Shown piece after piece: positions 46,052 through 55,789 of a DNA stretch of 64,000 nt (position 1 is its first letter; each line of letters opens with the position of its first letter). Below the pieces are notes generated by a model, which worked only from the letters and a program-made list of their open reading frames with translations, was not told the origin of the DNA and searched no databases. The translations under genes and the position numbers were made by a program. Origin of the DNA: Acholoe squamosa (taxonomy: Eukaryota; Annelida; Polychaeta; Phyllodocida; Polynoidae). The stretch lies in NCBI GenBank assembly GCA_949317995.1, contig OX439040.1, positions 72,265,972-72,329,971 on the forward strand, read 5' to 3'.

Positions 46052-46272
46052 TACACTGTAAAAAATAGATGTCATTAAAATAACGGCAGAATCCTTGTCC
46101 CAAAGTTGCCAGAGATCCATCGTTTTTTCACAGAGACTCCATGTACCACCATACTGCCACCTTGGGCTTCTTGTAAAATCTACAATGGTTCACTGCACAA
46201 CAATTACAGTGGTTCACTTTTCAGTTTTACGAGGATCCCTGTTAGAATCAACAGTTATTTCTTTACAGTGTA
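46052..46272. mobile_element. TA-flanked CACTGTAAA element, copy 1
   Basis: TA, then CACTGTAAAAAATA at 46054, and TTTCTTTACAGTG then TA at the right end. The inside is unrelated to the preceding element, with TGGTTCACTG words and GTCCCAAAGTTGCCAGA. Related sequence occurs at 48971-49164 (minus strand), 15120-15210 and 7370-7440. Confidence 0.8.
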
Positions 46273-46399
46273 GTAAGGTACATTGGATTCACTTCCAGGA
46301 ATACACATTCCTGGCGTGTGCCATGCACACAGTTGGCACAAAAAATAGTTTTCATGTGAAATCAAGATTGCTCTCTGATTAAACAAAAATCGGCTAGGT

Positions 46400-46753
46400 T
46401 TGTTGGCAGTTGGCTTGAGGCATATTTACCGCATGAGATATCTGCAGTGGACTGTGGTGGAAATAGCATGTATATTATGGCAGAGCCCTGTAGAAAAGTT
46501 ACTGGAATTCTTTAGACAGGCTCCTAATACAAAGCAATTTAGATGTATGAAGAGATCATCTTCAACCATTATCAAACTGACCTGCATCCTTGGCCAATAT
46601 TGGGATACAAGAGGGAACAAAGTTCACCAAAGTAGTAACTTTGACTCTTGGCACTGGATTATGCCTAGAGCTATATCAGTTATGCAGTGTCTACGTACCT
46701 CTAGAGAACCCTGCCCAACTGCTTCCTCCTTGCCAGCCATGGCTTGCCCATAG
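46400..46753 (+). pseudogene. 117-codon open frame crossing array segment e
   Basis: It opens on TTG and is open to a TAG at 46751-46753. The end (HWIMPRAISVMQCL) corresponds to HWFMPGDTSLMQCL in segment e copy 1 (near 17944), which has stops just upstream. Copy 2 has diverged further. I see no domain. The agreement is explained by DNA paralogy, and coding is unproven. Confidence 0.2.
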
Positions 46754-46805
46754 TAGCTGATTGTGACCATTAGCCATTCACCCAGCCGTGAATAGCTAAT
46801 GTAGG

Positions 46806-48349
46806 TGTCAGGTTTAATTCTCTTCAACATACTATAAGGAGCATTAGGGGTCTATCCTCACATAAATGTTTTGCATCATTAACAGAGTATTATTGTGCCT
46901 CCTGCAGAGCTTTCTGAAGATTACTAAAAGCTACAACTTGTAGTTATAGTCAGCAATCAGGCACTTCATGATTTATGTTATCCACATTTCTTTTGGTGCA
47001 GTTTCTCTTTGGTCTGGTTTTTATTTCTGAACTGACATTGGCCCAGGTAGGATGATTAATGTATCATATCCAATACAGTAAATGTATTCTCTAAAATCTG
47101 AGAAACAACTATTGAATCTATCAGGTATCCTAAGAATCTCTCTGAAAATAATGGTGGAATCCCAAAGTTGCGAGACTTGTAACCATTTTATTTATATCTT
47201 TTGAATCAGAGCAACAAATCAGAAGTCTTCATTAACACATTCCATTAATCCGACGTTATAATATCCTAGGCCTACTGCATAAACATTAGTTCAGTTATAA
47301 GAGGATTTTTAATCAATCTATATTTTAACAGCTCAGTTGTCTATTCTTTTAAATTCCCTATGATCGAATAAATTGCAATGGTAAAATAAAGAACTGAAAC
47401 CAAGTGTATACATTCATGTGTTCCATACAATATGTTGTCATCTCAGTATTCTAAATAGTACTCAGAATTACAACTAACCTACAAATCTTCTTGGTCTCGA
47501 TCCACATACAAATGATGCTGTTGATTCACCATTCTAAAGGTGGGAAATCTACTACACCAAAACCTTATTGCCAACCTATAGGGAGTGAGTGTATCTATTC
47601 CTTATGGATCCCATGATGGACAAAACAGTGTGCAAATGCTACTCAAAGATTTCAGACTTAACCACCCTCAAGCAGGGGGAAATCATCCATGACAAAAAGG
47701 TCTCTACTCATCTAGAGTTCCAGGTTATTATAACATGCACAGTGTTTAAGTGTTATTCAAAGACTACAGGCTCTTGTCTTTTTCTCTGAATTAGATTATG
47801 ACAATTGGATTTGAGTCAGACTTGAGCCTCTTTTCTTGTAGACGTTAGGTAAGTAGCAAAATGTGCATCAGATGTGTATGACAATCTATTAAATCATTAT
47901 GAACTCCATACTATTTTGATGTAATCTGCCCATCTTTACAGCATCCAAACTTGCCTTAGTTAAATCATAATCTTTTGCCAAATATATTAAATTTTGAAAA
48001 AGTCACAGGTAAAACAACATGAGGTTCACTTGATTTGATCTAAGTGTGGCTTATCTTATGATCACTTGGATTTTCCTCTGTAGATAAGCCTCAGTCAGGC
48101 AATTGAAGTCACTTTGGGGCCCAAATTATCTTTGAGTGTCAGCATGATGCAGTGCTTGTCATTTACCAACCAGCACTGATTAGTAAATCATAAAAGTCCT
48201 GAGGCATTATACAGCCCTTTACAAAGGTAACCAGGGAGATAATATCTCCCTACATCATGCCAATCCTTGGGGGTTATCGCACATGACATAGGTCAAGTTG
48301 ATGCACCAATGAAGCACCAACAGGGCATGTGGTCCTACACAGAGCTAAC
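46806..48349. other. Unannotated part of unit IV
   Basis: No gene is visible. Weak array matches occur near 46990 and 47760. Confidence 0.4.
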
Positions 48350-48560
48350 ATTTAGACCAAACTCCTTCCCACAGCAGAAGACCCTCCGACCTGTGAACAA
48401 GGGCACTCATGAATACTTCATGTGTCAGGCCCTTGTTGCAGATGTTTCCGATTTCCTTTGCAATTGGTTTCTTGGGACATTACCCCTTAGTACCTGATTT
48501 GGATCTAAGGCTGATAAATAACTCCTCGTCAGCCTGAGACGTTCTGAAGAAATTATTCTC
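48350..48560. repeat. Array segment h, copy 3
   Basis: It contains CCTGTGAACAAGGGCACTCA, TGAATACTTCATGTGTCAGG and CCCTTGTTGCAGATG. The frame shared with copy 1 is open through it. Confidence 0.55.
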
Positions 48561-48970
48561 AAGAGGAAAGACTGTTCTAGGAGCTGTGTGAGAAGTCACA
48601 TTGTTTTTCACAATTCTACCATCTATATACCTGTTGCAAAACTGATTCCTGAATGCAGCCATTTATCACAGATGCATACATGCACCATTGCAGCACTGGC
48701 ACACAATGATAACAAACTTCTAACTTCTAGATATTGATTCTGGTGTAGAGACATTTTAAACCATTAATTTCATGCTTTGACGTACATCCCTATTGTCTTG
48801 GCTGAACCTCTAATATAGGGCGAATTAGATATCAGGCCTTCACATGCGGCATCTGGATAGATGGTTATCAGGAGGAGAGTAGACTGATAGGTTAAAGGCC
48901 ACCGCCTGAGCTACAGAAGCAACGGGTCTCCAGTTAGGCAGTGCTCCAACTGAACTCAATCTGTCGAATC

Positions 48971-49164
48971 CACCAGGAATCTTTGTAAAACTGGACAGTG
49001 AACCACCATAATCATATATTGCAATGAAGCAGTGTAGTTTCTACAATGAAGGCCCAGATGGCAGAACAATGGTACAAGGAAACTCCATTAAAATACTGAT
49101 GGATGTCTGGCAACTTTTGGACAAGGATTTCACCATTATTTCAAGGATTTCTTTTTCTCAGTGT
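48971..49164 (-). mobile_element. TA-flanked CACTG element, diverged copy 2
   Basis: On the minus strand it reads CTACACTGAGAAAAAGAAAT, then AATCCTTGTCCAAAAGTTGCCAGA, then GTGGTTCACTG, matching 46052-46250. The far inverted end is lost. Confidence 0.65.
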
Positions 49165-50090
49165 AGCAACAACATCATCTAAATTGAACTAACTACCATC
49201 CTGGTCCATCAGATTCTGAACACTATCAGTAACATATATAGTTTTACATAGCAATCGTAGGACCATCTTCAAGGTGCAGTTACCTGAGCACAAAAAAAAG
49301 AGAAATGTAACTCAGGAAATTCATAGATTAGCCCATCTTACTGCAAATGAGTTGGAAAATATCATTTGAGGAGGCAGGGGGAGGCTAGAATGAGGTAAGC
49401 AGATTGGCTATAAGGTTCGGTGTAATTTTTCATATATAAAGAAATAGGTGGAGGGATTGAAGTTGTTTAGTACTCACCTATCACCTTATGCCACACCATG
49501 TAGATTTAATAAACAGATCTCACAACTCACCTAGAAAGAGATAGAAGAGCCAGAGATATCAGTATATAAACTAGGGAATTAAGGGCAAACTTTAGCAAAT
49601 CAAGAATACATTCCACTGAAGTTGGTGCCTTCCCTGGTGAATCTCTGGCCAAGGTTTGGATATATAGAATCGGTAGTTATGTGCGATACATGTAATAAAC
49701 AATCGATGGGGCTCTGTATTTCTTCATTACCATTGTGATACTATGAAAAACTTGATTGCAGGTGATCATTACACAGATTCAGAGGGAACAGTTTTGGAAC
49801 CGTTTAATTGTTTCTGAAGAATTTCATTCAGGGTGAATATTCAACTCTCAATTAATCTGACAATCCTTGTTCATATAATTCATAAATGTTTCTTTTCTGC
49901 ATTTGTCCACCTTCATACATCAGTGTGTGTCTCACCCCCCCCCATGTACTTGTAGCATATATAGTATGTTGTATATGTATTATGTACCAACTCTCCCAAC
50001 AGCATCCTACTATATGAATGATATATCATTCATTATCTCCCTTTATCTAACTATCTGAGCCTCAGGAGTGCTTTTTTGCTCATAACCCCC
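49165..50090. other. Unannotated stretch
   Basis: A weak trace of segment g (CTCACAACTCACCTAGAAAGAG near 49518) is the only recognisable feature. Confidence 0.4.
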
Positions 50091-50225
50091 GTGCGTTATC
50101 CAGCCATAACGCACTCTCAGACCTTTTCTTCGTCTTCAAGAGGCTGCTAGTTTCAATCTGGACATGTTAATAAATTGGAGGAATATACAAAGTCAACTCC
50201 TCCATACATTTCCTGTTAAAACCGT

Positions 50226-50302
50226 TTAGGTTCAACGGGGAATCGATCCCCGGCCGCTGGGGCAGGAGGCGAGCTCGCTGTCCACTATACCAAGGCGACC
50301 GG
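50226..50302 (-). ncRNA. tRNA-derived SINE head or tRNA pseudogene
   Basis: On the minus strand it has an A-box-like TGGTATAGTGG, a D/anticodon region and a T-arm-like CCGGGGATCGATTCCCCG, which is a good B box. The acceptor ends do not pair, so it is not a functional tRNA. This arrangement is typical of SINE 5' heads. Confidence 0.55.
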
Positions 50303-50533
50303 TGCTAGAATTGAATCTACATCAAGAATTTGAAAAAGTTGTCCGACATACCTGATGTTTACACACCTCGTTAGCCTAGAATATATGGAGCCTGGTGGAG
50401 TTATTAACAGAGAACCATCCTTAGATATCCTATATGAACATGCCATGCCTAATTTCTCCATTTTGTTCGAAATAAATAAGAATCCATTGATTTTCCACAT
50501 CGATACGAGTCGGGACCCGCCCCGTCCGGCCAT
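50285..50533 (-). CDS. 82-codon divergent open frame, unknown
   Basis: It starts with ATG inside the CpG-rich core and continues through the inverted arm (residues MWKINGFLFISNKMEK). It ends inside or beside the SINE head, so its 3' part is probably chance. I see no domain. Confidence 0.2.
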   Translation of the reverse strand: MAGRGGSRLVSMWKINGFLFISNKMEKLGMACSYRISKDGSLLITPPGSIYSRLTRCVNIRYVGQLFQILDVDSILAPVALV

Positions 50534-50683
50534 TCCTTGCTCGACGCGTGCCTGACCTAGTTTTTACATCCGGGTACCTCCCCGCTATATCAACAAGAAG
50601 CAATGGCTGTGTAGCGGGCCGTGTGCGTTGGATCGGTATGGAAAATCAATGGATTCTTATTTATTTCGAAGAAAATGGAGACA
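50455..50683. promoter_or_regulatory. CpG-rich core between inverted arms, possible bidirectional promoter
   Basis: Both arms contain GGAAAATCAATGGATTCTTA (one on each strand), and the core between is CpG-dense. Open frames start outward on both strands and share the residues WKINGFLFIS. No TATA box or known core motif is obvious. Confidence 0.35.
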
Positions 50684-50890
50684 AAATGTATGCGAACACC
50701 AACTAGAGATCGTATATTTGGCACTGCTAGAATTATGGGACTTGACACGCTTGGATTATACATGAAAAGACGTTGGAAAGACGAGGGTATGACGGGTGGA
50801 GTAAAAACAATGGCTACGGTGGATTGGCAAACCGAGCGGATCGCATGCACTTACAAAATGTCTTCTCCTGGATTAATTCTTGGGTTATAA
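50621..50890 (+). CDS. 89-codon divergent open frame, unknown
   Basis: It opens on GTG in the CpG-rich core, passes through the inverted arm (VWKINGFLFISKKMETK) and stops at a TAA two bases before a strong donor-like AAG|GTAAGA (50891/50892). An internal ATG at 50674 gives a shorter version. It has no domain I recognise. It could be a small element gene, a 5' exon read in the wrong frame, or chance. Confidence 0.25.
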   Translation: MCVGSVWKINGFLFISKKMETKCMRTPTRDRIFGTARIMGLDTLGLYMKRRWKDEGMTGGVKTMATVDWQTERIACTYKMSSPGLILGL

Positions 50891-50944
50891 GGTAAGAAAT
50901 TAATACAAAATGGAGGAATATGTTCGATAAACGCTTTAATGCAT

Positions 50945-51044
50945 GTTATGGGTACGCACTCGTGGGTTTATGGGTTAATAATCCACTCGCCCTTCGGGCT
51001 CGTGGATTATTAACCCATAAACCCACTCGTGCGTACCCATAACA
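50945..51044. repeat. 100-bp near-perfect palindrome
   Basis: Arms GTTATGGGTACGCAC and GTGGGTTTATGGGTTAATAA pair with their complements around a GCCCTTCGGGC centre. The only mismatch is a symmetric TC/AG. Confidence 0.95.
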
Positions 51045-51530
51045 TTCATTAAACGCTTATTGTATGTGTTACCACCATGCCCTGTACTATCTACCTGTTA
51101 TTTCATACAGATAAATGGTGCCACATAAACAAAGATGCTCTAACGTGTCCAGGCTAATTTAGTAGCTACCAGAGTGCACTTCGAGAACCACGGTAGAGTC
51201 ATGAGCATCACAATAGTATCCTTGGCGTTAGTGCTTATGTGTATACCAAAGCAAGGTTGGTGTGTTACTCTGTCTACATTCTGACTAAATTATGTGGCCT
51301 TTAAGAAATAATTAGTATACTGTACAGTCCACTGGGCTCCTCAAAACTACAATAAGATGACAAATGGCCCTCTATAGCATTCAGACAATAAATCTCACCT
51401 TAGGCACTGATGAAACCAATCAAGGATAGGGCACCGGGTCCTGCATGGCCTCAGTTATCTTCTATTTCTCAGGTCTTGCAGCAGTGTTGCATAAATGCAT
51501 TTATTTTATGTGAATAACTTCTTCCCGTAG

Positions 51531-51845
51531 AGATAGCATTGCGCAGCCGATCCGCACACCCCCAGTGGCGTAACGTGTGCTGATCCACCACAGCGGCCGA
51601 TCCACCACTGCAGCCTCGTTCTGGGTGCATGTAAACGTTCAAAATGGCAGACCGGTGCTCGTACGGGGAACTACGGTAACAGATTTTGCTAATTTTCAGT
51701 TAATTAAACACTCTAAAAACATAAAATAAATATAGAACTAACCTCCCCTGCTGTCCTCGGTGGCCGATCCACCCCTCGGGGGGAGTCTCCCCCCCTCGTG
51801 GTTGATCGGCCACCTCGTACACCACGGTCGTTTAGTTCTATCTAT
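51531..51845 (+). mobile_element. CpG-rich segment plus hairpin, third member of the promoter-hairpin class
   Basis: The left part is CpG-rich, with GCCGATCC repeated. It holds GTAAACGTTCAAAATGGCAG (51631-51650), which matches AAAC-TTCAAAATGGC-G of the 42.8 and 59.9 kb composites. The right part (about 51732-51844) is a long hairpin: ATAGAACTAA and GGTGGCCGATC pair with GATCGGCCACC and TTAGTTCTAT. No CRE or NRF1 site is present. Confidence 0.65.
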
Positions 51846-52689
51846 ATATACCTCCATTGTGAGTCTCTTGTATGAAGATCAACCTTGTATTGGTCTTTCC
51901 CACCATACCTTTCATATTTTGGAAAGGTATTAGTGTTATATTGAAATCCTTACGTACATTTATTTAACACTTTTATACATCATTCATGCTTGTAACTTTT
52001 ACCATACCGTATCATTTACACTGCTACTACATGTTACTTCTTGTATGAGACTATAGTTATGTATACCAATACCAGGGGTCACTCTTACTTTTACTGCTAA
52101 CTGATATGAGGCCTTGTCCTATCAATCATGCATGTGTGGAGTCCACTGGGGTCCTAAGGAGTTCCCAAAACAGACTGTTAGAACAGGACATCAATATATG
52201 ACACCCCTCTACAGGCAAACTCGTTATCAAAGTTCATCTCAAGATCTTTAAAATGAGACATCATTGGCTTAAATATTCCCAGTAGTTATGTCAGAACCCC
52301 TCCTTAAACCAAGGTCGTTATTCATATTTGAAATCGAGGATTAAGATCTAAATACATAAATAACCAAAATAATGTTTAAAAACACAATAAATCAGCCTTT
52401 TCATAAAAATACATAACGGAGGAGTGTTTTACCTTGATGGATCATGTATCATTACAGTTATATCAAAGCCCTGAGAAATTGGTGAATTTCTTGTAATTCA
52501 ATGCAGCCTTAATGTGATTTTTTTTCTGATCATATGGCTTCACTCTGTTCCAGAGGCATTTACGCGTGGTGCTGATGGTTTTCCAGTATATGGTCACCTA
52601 AATGCCTAAAGCTCTTTCCTTCTCATTTTAAAGATGCTTCCTTAGTTCACTGCCTCATATCCTGTGGACCGAAAGAAAGGTCAGGTAAT
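51846..52689. other. Unannotated stretch
   Basis: No gene or element is recognised. Confidence 0.4.
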
Positions 52690-52880
52690 GTAATATTGTC
52701 GGCTTTGGCCATCCAACCTCCTTAGGTTGGTGAGTAAATAAAGTTGTTTAATATGATTTTATACCGGGCGGCAGTCCAAATTAAATCTGTTCCAGTCATT
52801 TAATTCATTTTGCTATATCAATGCAATTTGATGATAAAAGGTCTAGAAAAATATCTTACCACTATAATATAAAACATGAG
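52690..52880. repeat. Array segment c, copy 4
   Basis: It contains GCTTTGGCCATCCAACC, CTCCTTAGGTTGGTGAGTAA and AATCTGTTCCAGTCATTTAA. Confidence 0.75.
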
Positions 52881-54086
52881 CAATAATGACCCTAACCCTT
52901 CTGATCAAATAAATTGCATTGATGATGAAGCCATTGACAAATATATACTTTGCCTTTAACTATAAAAGCCGTGAAATTTAATTGCCAATTCATAGTGAAT
53001 ATACATTTAGAAAATGAAAGGTAAGGAAGGATGTGGTTACTACTCAAAGTTAGTTACTTAATTTGCAACAGTGAAGGCTACATAAAACACATCCCATGTT
53101 CAATACTATAAGTAGTATACAGAAATTTGAGTAGGCACTTGAGATTGGAAAAACACTATATGTGTGCTCATCTGAGCCAAATAGCACCAACACGGAAGCA
53201 TTGTCCCAATGAAAGCCTTGTATGCTAAAAGTGAGTGAACAGCTATAGTGTCGATCTACCTTAATTACACTTGGTTGACTTTTGTAGCAGCTTATGAATA
53301 ATGAAAAAAAAAACTCATTGTGAAAATGTTGAACACGTTTAAATACAGCATTCATGTTCATGTATGAATAATATATTGCAATTTTGCTCTGTTCAGGTCC
53401 TTTGCTGGCATGAATGATGCTTTTTTATCAGTTTTGAGCCTTATCATCAACAACAAACCTGGACAATTCATAAGCAGTTAGGAGTGTGGGGCTGCATGAG
53501 ACTAGTCTGGGCTAAGCCAGGCTGTGTTGTATTTATGTTATGTTTGTCCCTATGTTAAAGTGGGGGAATGGCAATCAGGTGTTCAATGTTATCTCTATGG
53601 GCCATCATTATCAGCATAAAATAAACATTTATGATAGTTGCAGGTTGCACATAGGTGTCTTCTTCCCTTGTTCGCTTTGCTCCAAGTACAGTTGCATTTG
53701 CAACTCCCTTGCATAGTACCTGAATTTGCCACTGATGACAAGCATGGTGCACATAAGCAGGTATATCTCATAAAGCACTATGTTTTTTCACATTCACTTT
53801 GCCTCATCACTGTTACTGCCATCCTGCAATACCCATCCCCTTATGTAACCACACAGGCATACATCTCTGGGTAGAGGTGCACCACCAACAGGAAGCAATT
53901 TTCAATGTTTTATCTGATGGTACACTGGGGAGGGAGAACACTTGGTGTGAGCTAAATGCATGTGAGCACAGCATGTAGACTTGTTCTGATGAAAGTAAAT
54001 TTAATGATATACATACCTTAGTTCCTGTGTGCATTTGTAAATAAATTGGTACATGCATATGGGTCATCAATTCTTTTGGTTAGTTG
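52881..54086. other. Unannotated stretch
   Basis: Open frames at 53050-53361 (minus, 103 codons) and 53638-53874 (plus, 78 codons) have no recognisable domain or supporting paralogue. Confidence 0.4.
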
Positions 54087-54659
54087 TCACACGGCAACCA
54101 GCCTTGAACACTTGAAATCATCACAATCCAATTGGTATGGGGTAAGATCCATAGCAGGCATGAGTGGTCTACCAGTGGCTTTACGCAATTCTTGTTCATA
54201 TGGGTAATCATTGTGCTTAAATTTAATGGAAATTTGTTGTGAGAGCTTCCCAAGTGCTGCATCTAAGTATCCTGATCCTGGTGCCTGATTCAAAGGATGA
54301 CAAGCAGTTATTGCAATAGAAGAGGATGTATACATGTTTGACATAAAATTGAAACAGAATCCTTCCATTGGCAATACAAATACTGAACAGGCTTTAATTG
54401 TAGCCCATGTCAAAGGTATTGACTCAGATGTCGATACAACACGGAATATTGCATTGTGTGGGCAATATGGACCAGACCAGTTACATTGATCTGAGAGCAG
54501 TAATGCGAGACAAAGAGAAAATGTTTTATAGAGCAATTTTCTATAAATGTACTGTATTTCAATGATATATCCTGGAACACTCTCAGCTGTTGCTGTCATC
54601 TGCATGCACAGAGCACACACTGTTGTATACTTTTTAATGTTATCCATTTCCATAGTCAT
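54087..54659 (-). CDS. 190-codon open frame, unknown
   Basis: This is the longest frame in the window. From ATG at 54657-54659 it runs to a stop at 54087-54089, and upstream it is open back to a TAG at about 54700. It has a hydrophobic stretch (LLYKTFSLCLALLLSD), many Cys, and a more polar, charged end (SIKFKHNDYPYEQELRKATG). No family is recognised. A diverged paralogue of the 5' part at 57355-57600 has stops. A frame this long is uncommon by chance in AT-rich DNA, so it may be an exon or an element fragment. No splice sites or codon bias were verified. Confidence 0.35.
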   Translation of the reverse strand: MTMEMDNIKKYTTVCALCMQMTATAESVPGYIIEIQYIYRKLLYKTFSLCLALLLSDQCNWSGPYCPHNAIFRVVSTSESIPLTWATIKACSVFVLPMEGFCFNFMSNMYTSSSIAITACHPLNQAPGSGYLDAALGKLSQQISIKFKHNDYPYEQELRKATGRPLMPAMDLTPYQLDCDDFKCSRLVAV

Positions 54660-55560
54660 CGCACAGAGCTGGAGTGTAATGGCATTCCAATTCTCCTAAT
54701 GGCATTGGATGAAATGTGACCAAGTAATACCAGTACCAGAGTCAGTACGGTGTGGACAGACAGGGGCCTTTTAGAGTGAACCTGATCCTGAGTTAAGGCC
54801 TCACTAGCACTATACAACTCATACATTATCAAGTGACTCGGATGGGCAGCTTATATGATAGCCAGTCTAATATGCATCTAATTATGAATTTGATGCTGAT
54901 ACTGTTCAGATGTTCAAACTAGACCTCAGTGTCCAGAGGATGCAGGAATATTGAAACAGAATACCAGAGTGGTCAGTTTAAGTACCTGTCTTGAATATTC
55001 TCCAGGGGTTAGGGGGTATTGAAATCAATCGTAAGCATAACAGAAGTGCCGTTTTCAGATCCTTTACTTCTAGTACACCTTGCTCACTTACTAAAAGGGA
55101 AACCAGACCAAAAAAAAACTTTGATACCTTTTTATCATCTAAAGTAAGGGACCATTCAAACACAAACTTAATATTGCAATTGTGAATAAGAAAACAATGA
55201 TGGCTATATGTATAAATAAAGACAATGTGTATTGATAAAAATGTGATAATTGTAAATCATATTGCTCCATTTAATATCCTGTACCTCAATTGCTATGCTG
55301 AGCCCCTGACCGAGTGTGTGGCATTTTCTGAGCTGCTGCCCATTAAGCTGTTCAACCAGTAATGGGGGATTGCTGGCTGCTGCTGAGGGGTGGTTGGTGT
55401 CAGCTGGTTGGTGTCTGAGGATTTGAGATGCCTGCATGGTCAGGGGGCCATCCCTAACGTTTACCTACACATTTGCTAACATCATATTGGCAAGGTGATC
55501 AGGATTGAGCTCAAGTGAAGTATGAGCGTAAATATTGTAATAGGAATCAAGAAATGTCTT
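54545..55560. repeat. Second duplication set, copy 1
   Basis: Segment p (54545-54800) matches 57355-57600 (AATGTTATCCATTTC, GTGTAATGGCATTCCAAT, CCTAATGGC). Segment q (55000-55160) matches 58125-58300 (ACTTTGATACCTTTTTATCATCT against CTTTGAAACCTTCTTATCATCT). Segment r (55320-55560) matches 60640-60860 and 62810-62990. Confidence 0.75.
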
Positions 55561-55600
55561 GGCCACTGGGCCTCTGTCAACGGGTTTAATACAGGATTTG

Positions 55601-55787
55601 CAGAGGCGTAGGAAGCAAATCTTCATTGGGGGGCGGGGGCAAGGCCCACCAGGACAACCTTGAATTGTGGGTTTAAATGCAATAGCGCCTATATATACCT
55701 ATATAAAACTTGTATAGAAAAGTGCTTTTTGATCGATTTTAGATCTGATTTGAGCCCTGCCCCCACCCCGCCTTTCCTATGCCCCTG
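55601..55787. mobile_element. 187-bp inverted-repeat MITE of the GGGGCATAGGAA type
   Basis: The ends CAGAGGCGTAGGAAGC and CTTTCCTATGCCCCTG are inverted repeats. The direct repeat ATTTG flanks both sides, a plausible target duplication. Inner GGGGGCGGGGGC and GCCCCCACCCCGCC runs also pair. Elements with these ends are widespread in animals. Confidence 0.8.
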
Positions 55788-55789
55788 AT

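Larger units (their letters stand above)
44069..48560. repeat. Tandem-array unit IV
   Basis: Landmarks in order: segment a (44069-44290), segment d (44935-45105), segment e (46630-46805), a weak part of segment g (46980-47070) and segment h (48350-48560). Segments b and c are missing between a and d. Confidence 0.6.
50091..51050. mobile_element. Possible 960-bp GC-rich foldback element
   Basis: It contains a short hairpin at its left edge (GTGCGTTAT/ATAACGCAC, 50091-50114) and a central pair of inverted arms of about 43 bp (50455-50497 and 50641-50683). Between the arms is a CpG-rich core (about 50505-50640). A 100-bp palindrome (50945-51044) lies at the right edge. The outer borders are a guess. 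It may be several nested elements. Confidence 0.45.
48720..53000. repeat. Tandem-array unit V (partial)
   Basis: Segment a (48720-48960), segment b (51108-51250, diverged) and segment c (52690-52880) are in the expected order. Inserted GC-rich elements at 50.1-51.8 kb lie between and within them. Confidence 0.6.

Noticed and set aside
50226-50302. Functional tRNA gene
   Set aside because: The acceptor stem does not pair and no clear anticodon loop can be drawn.
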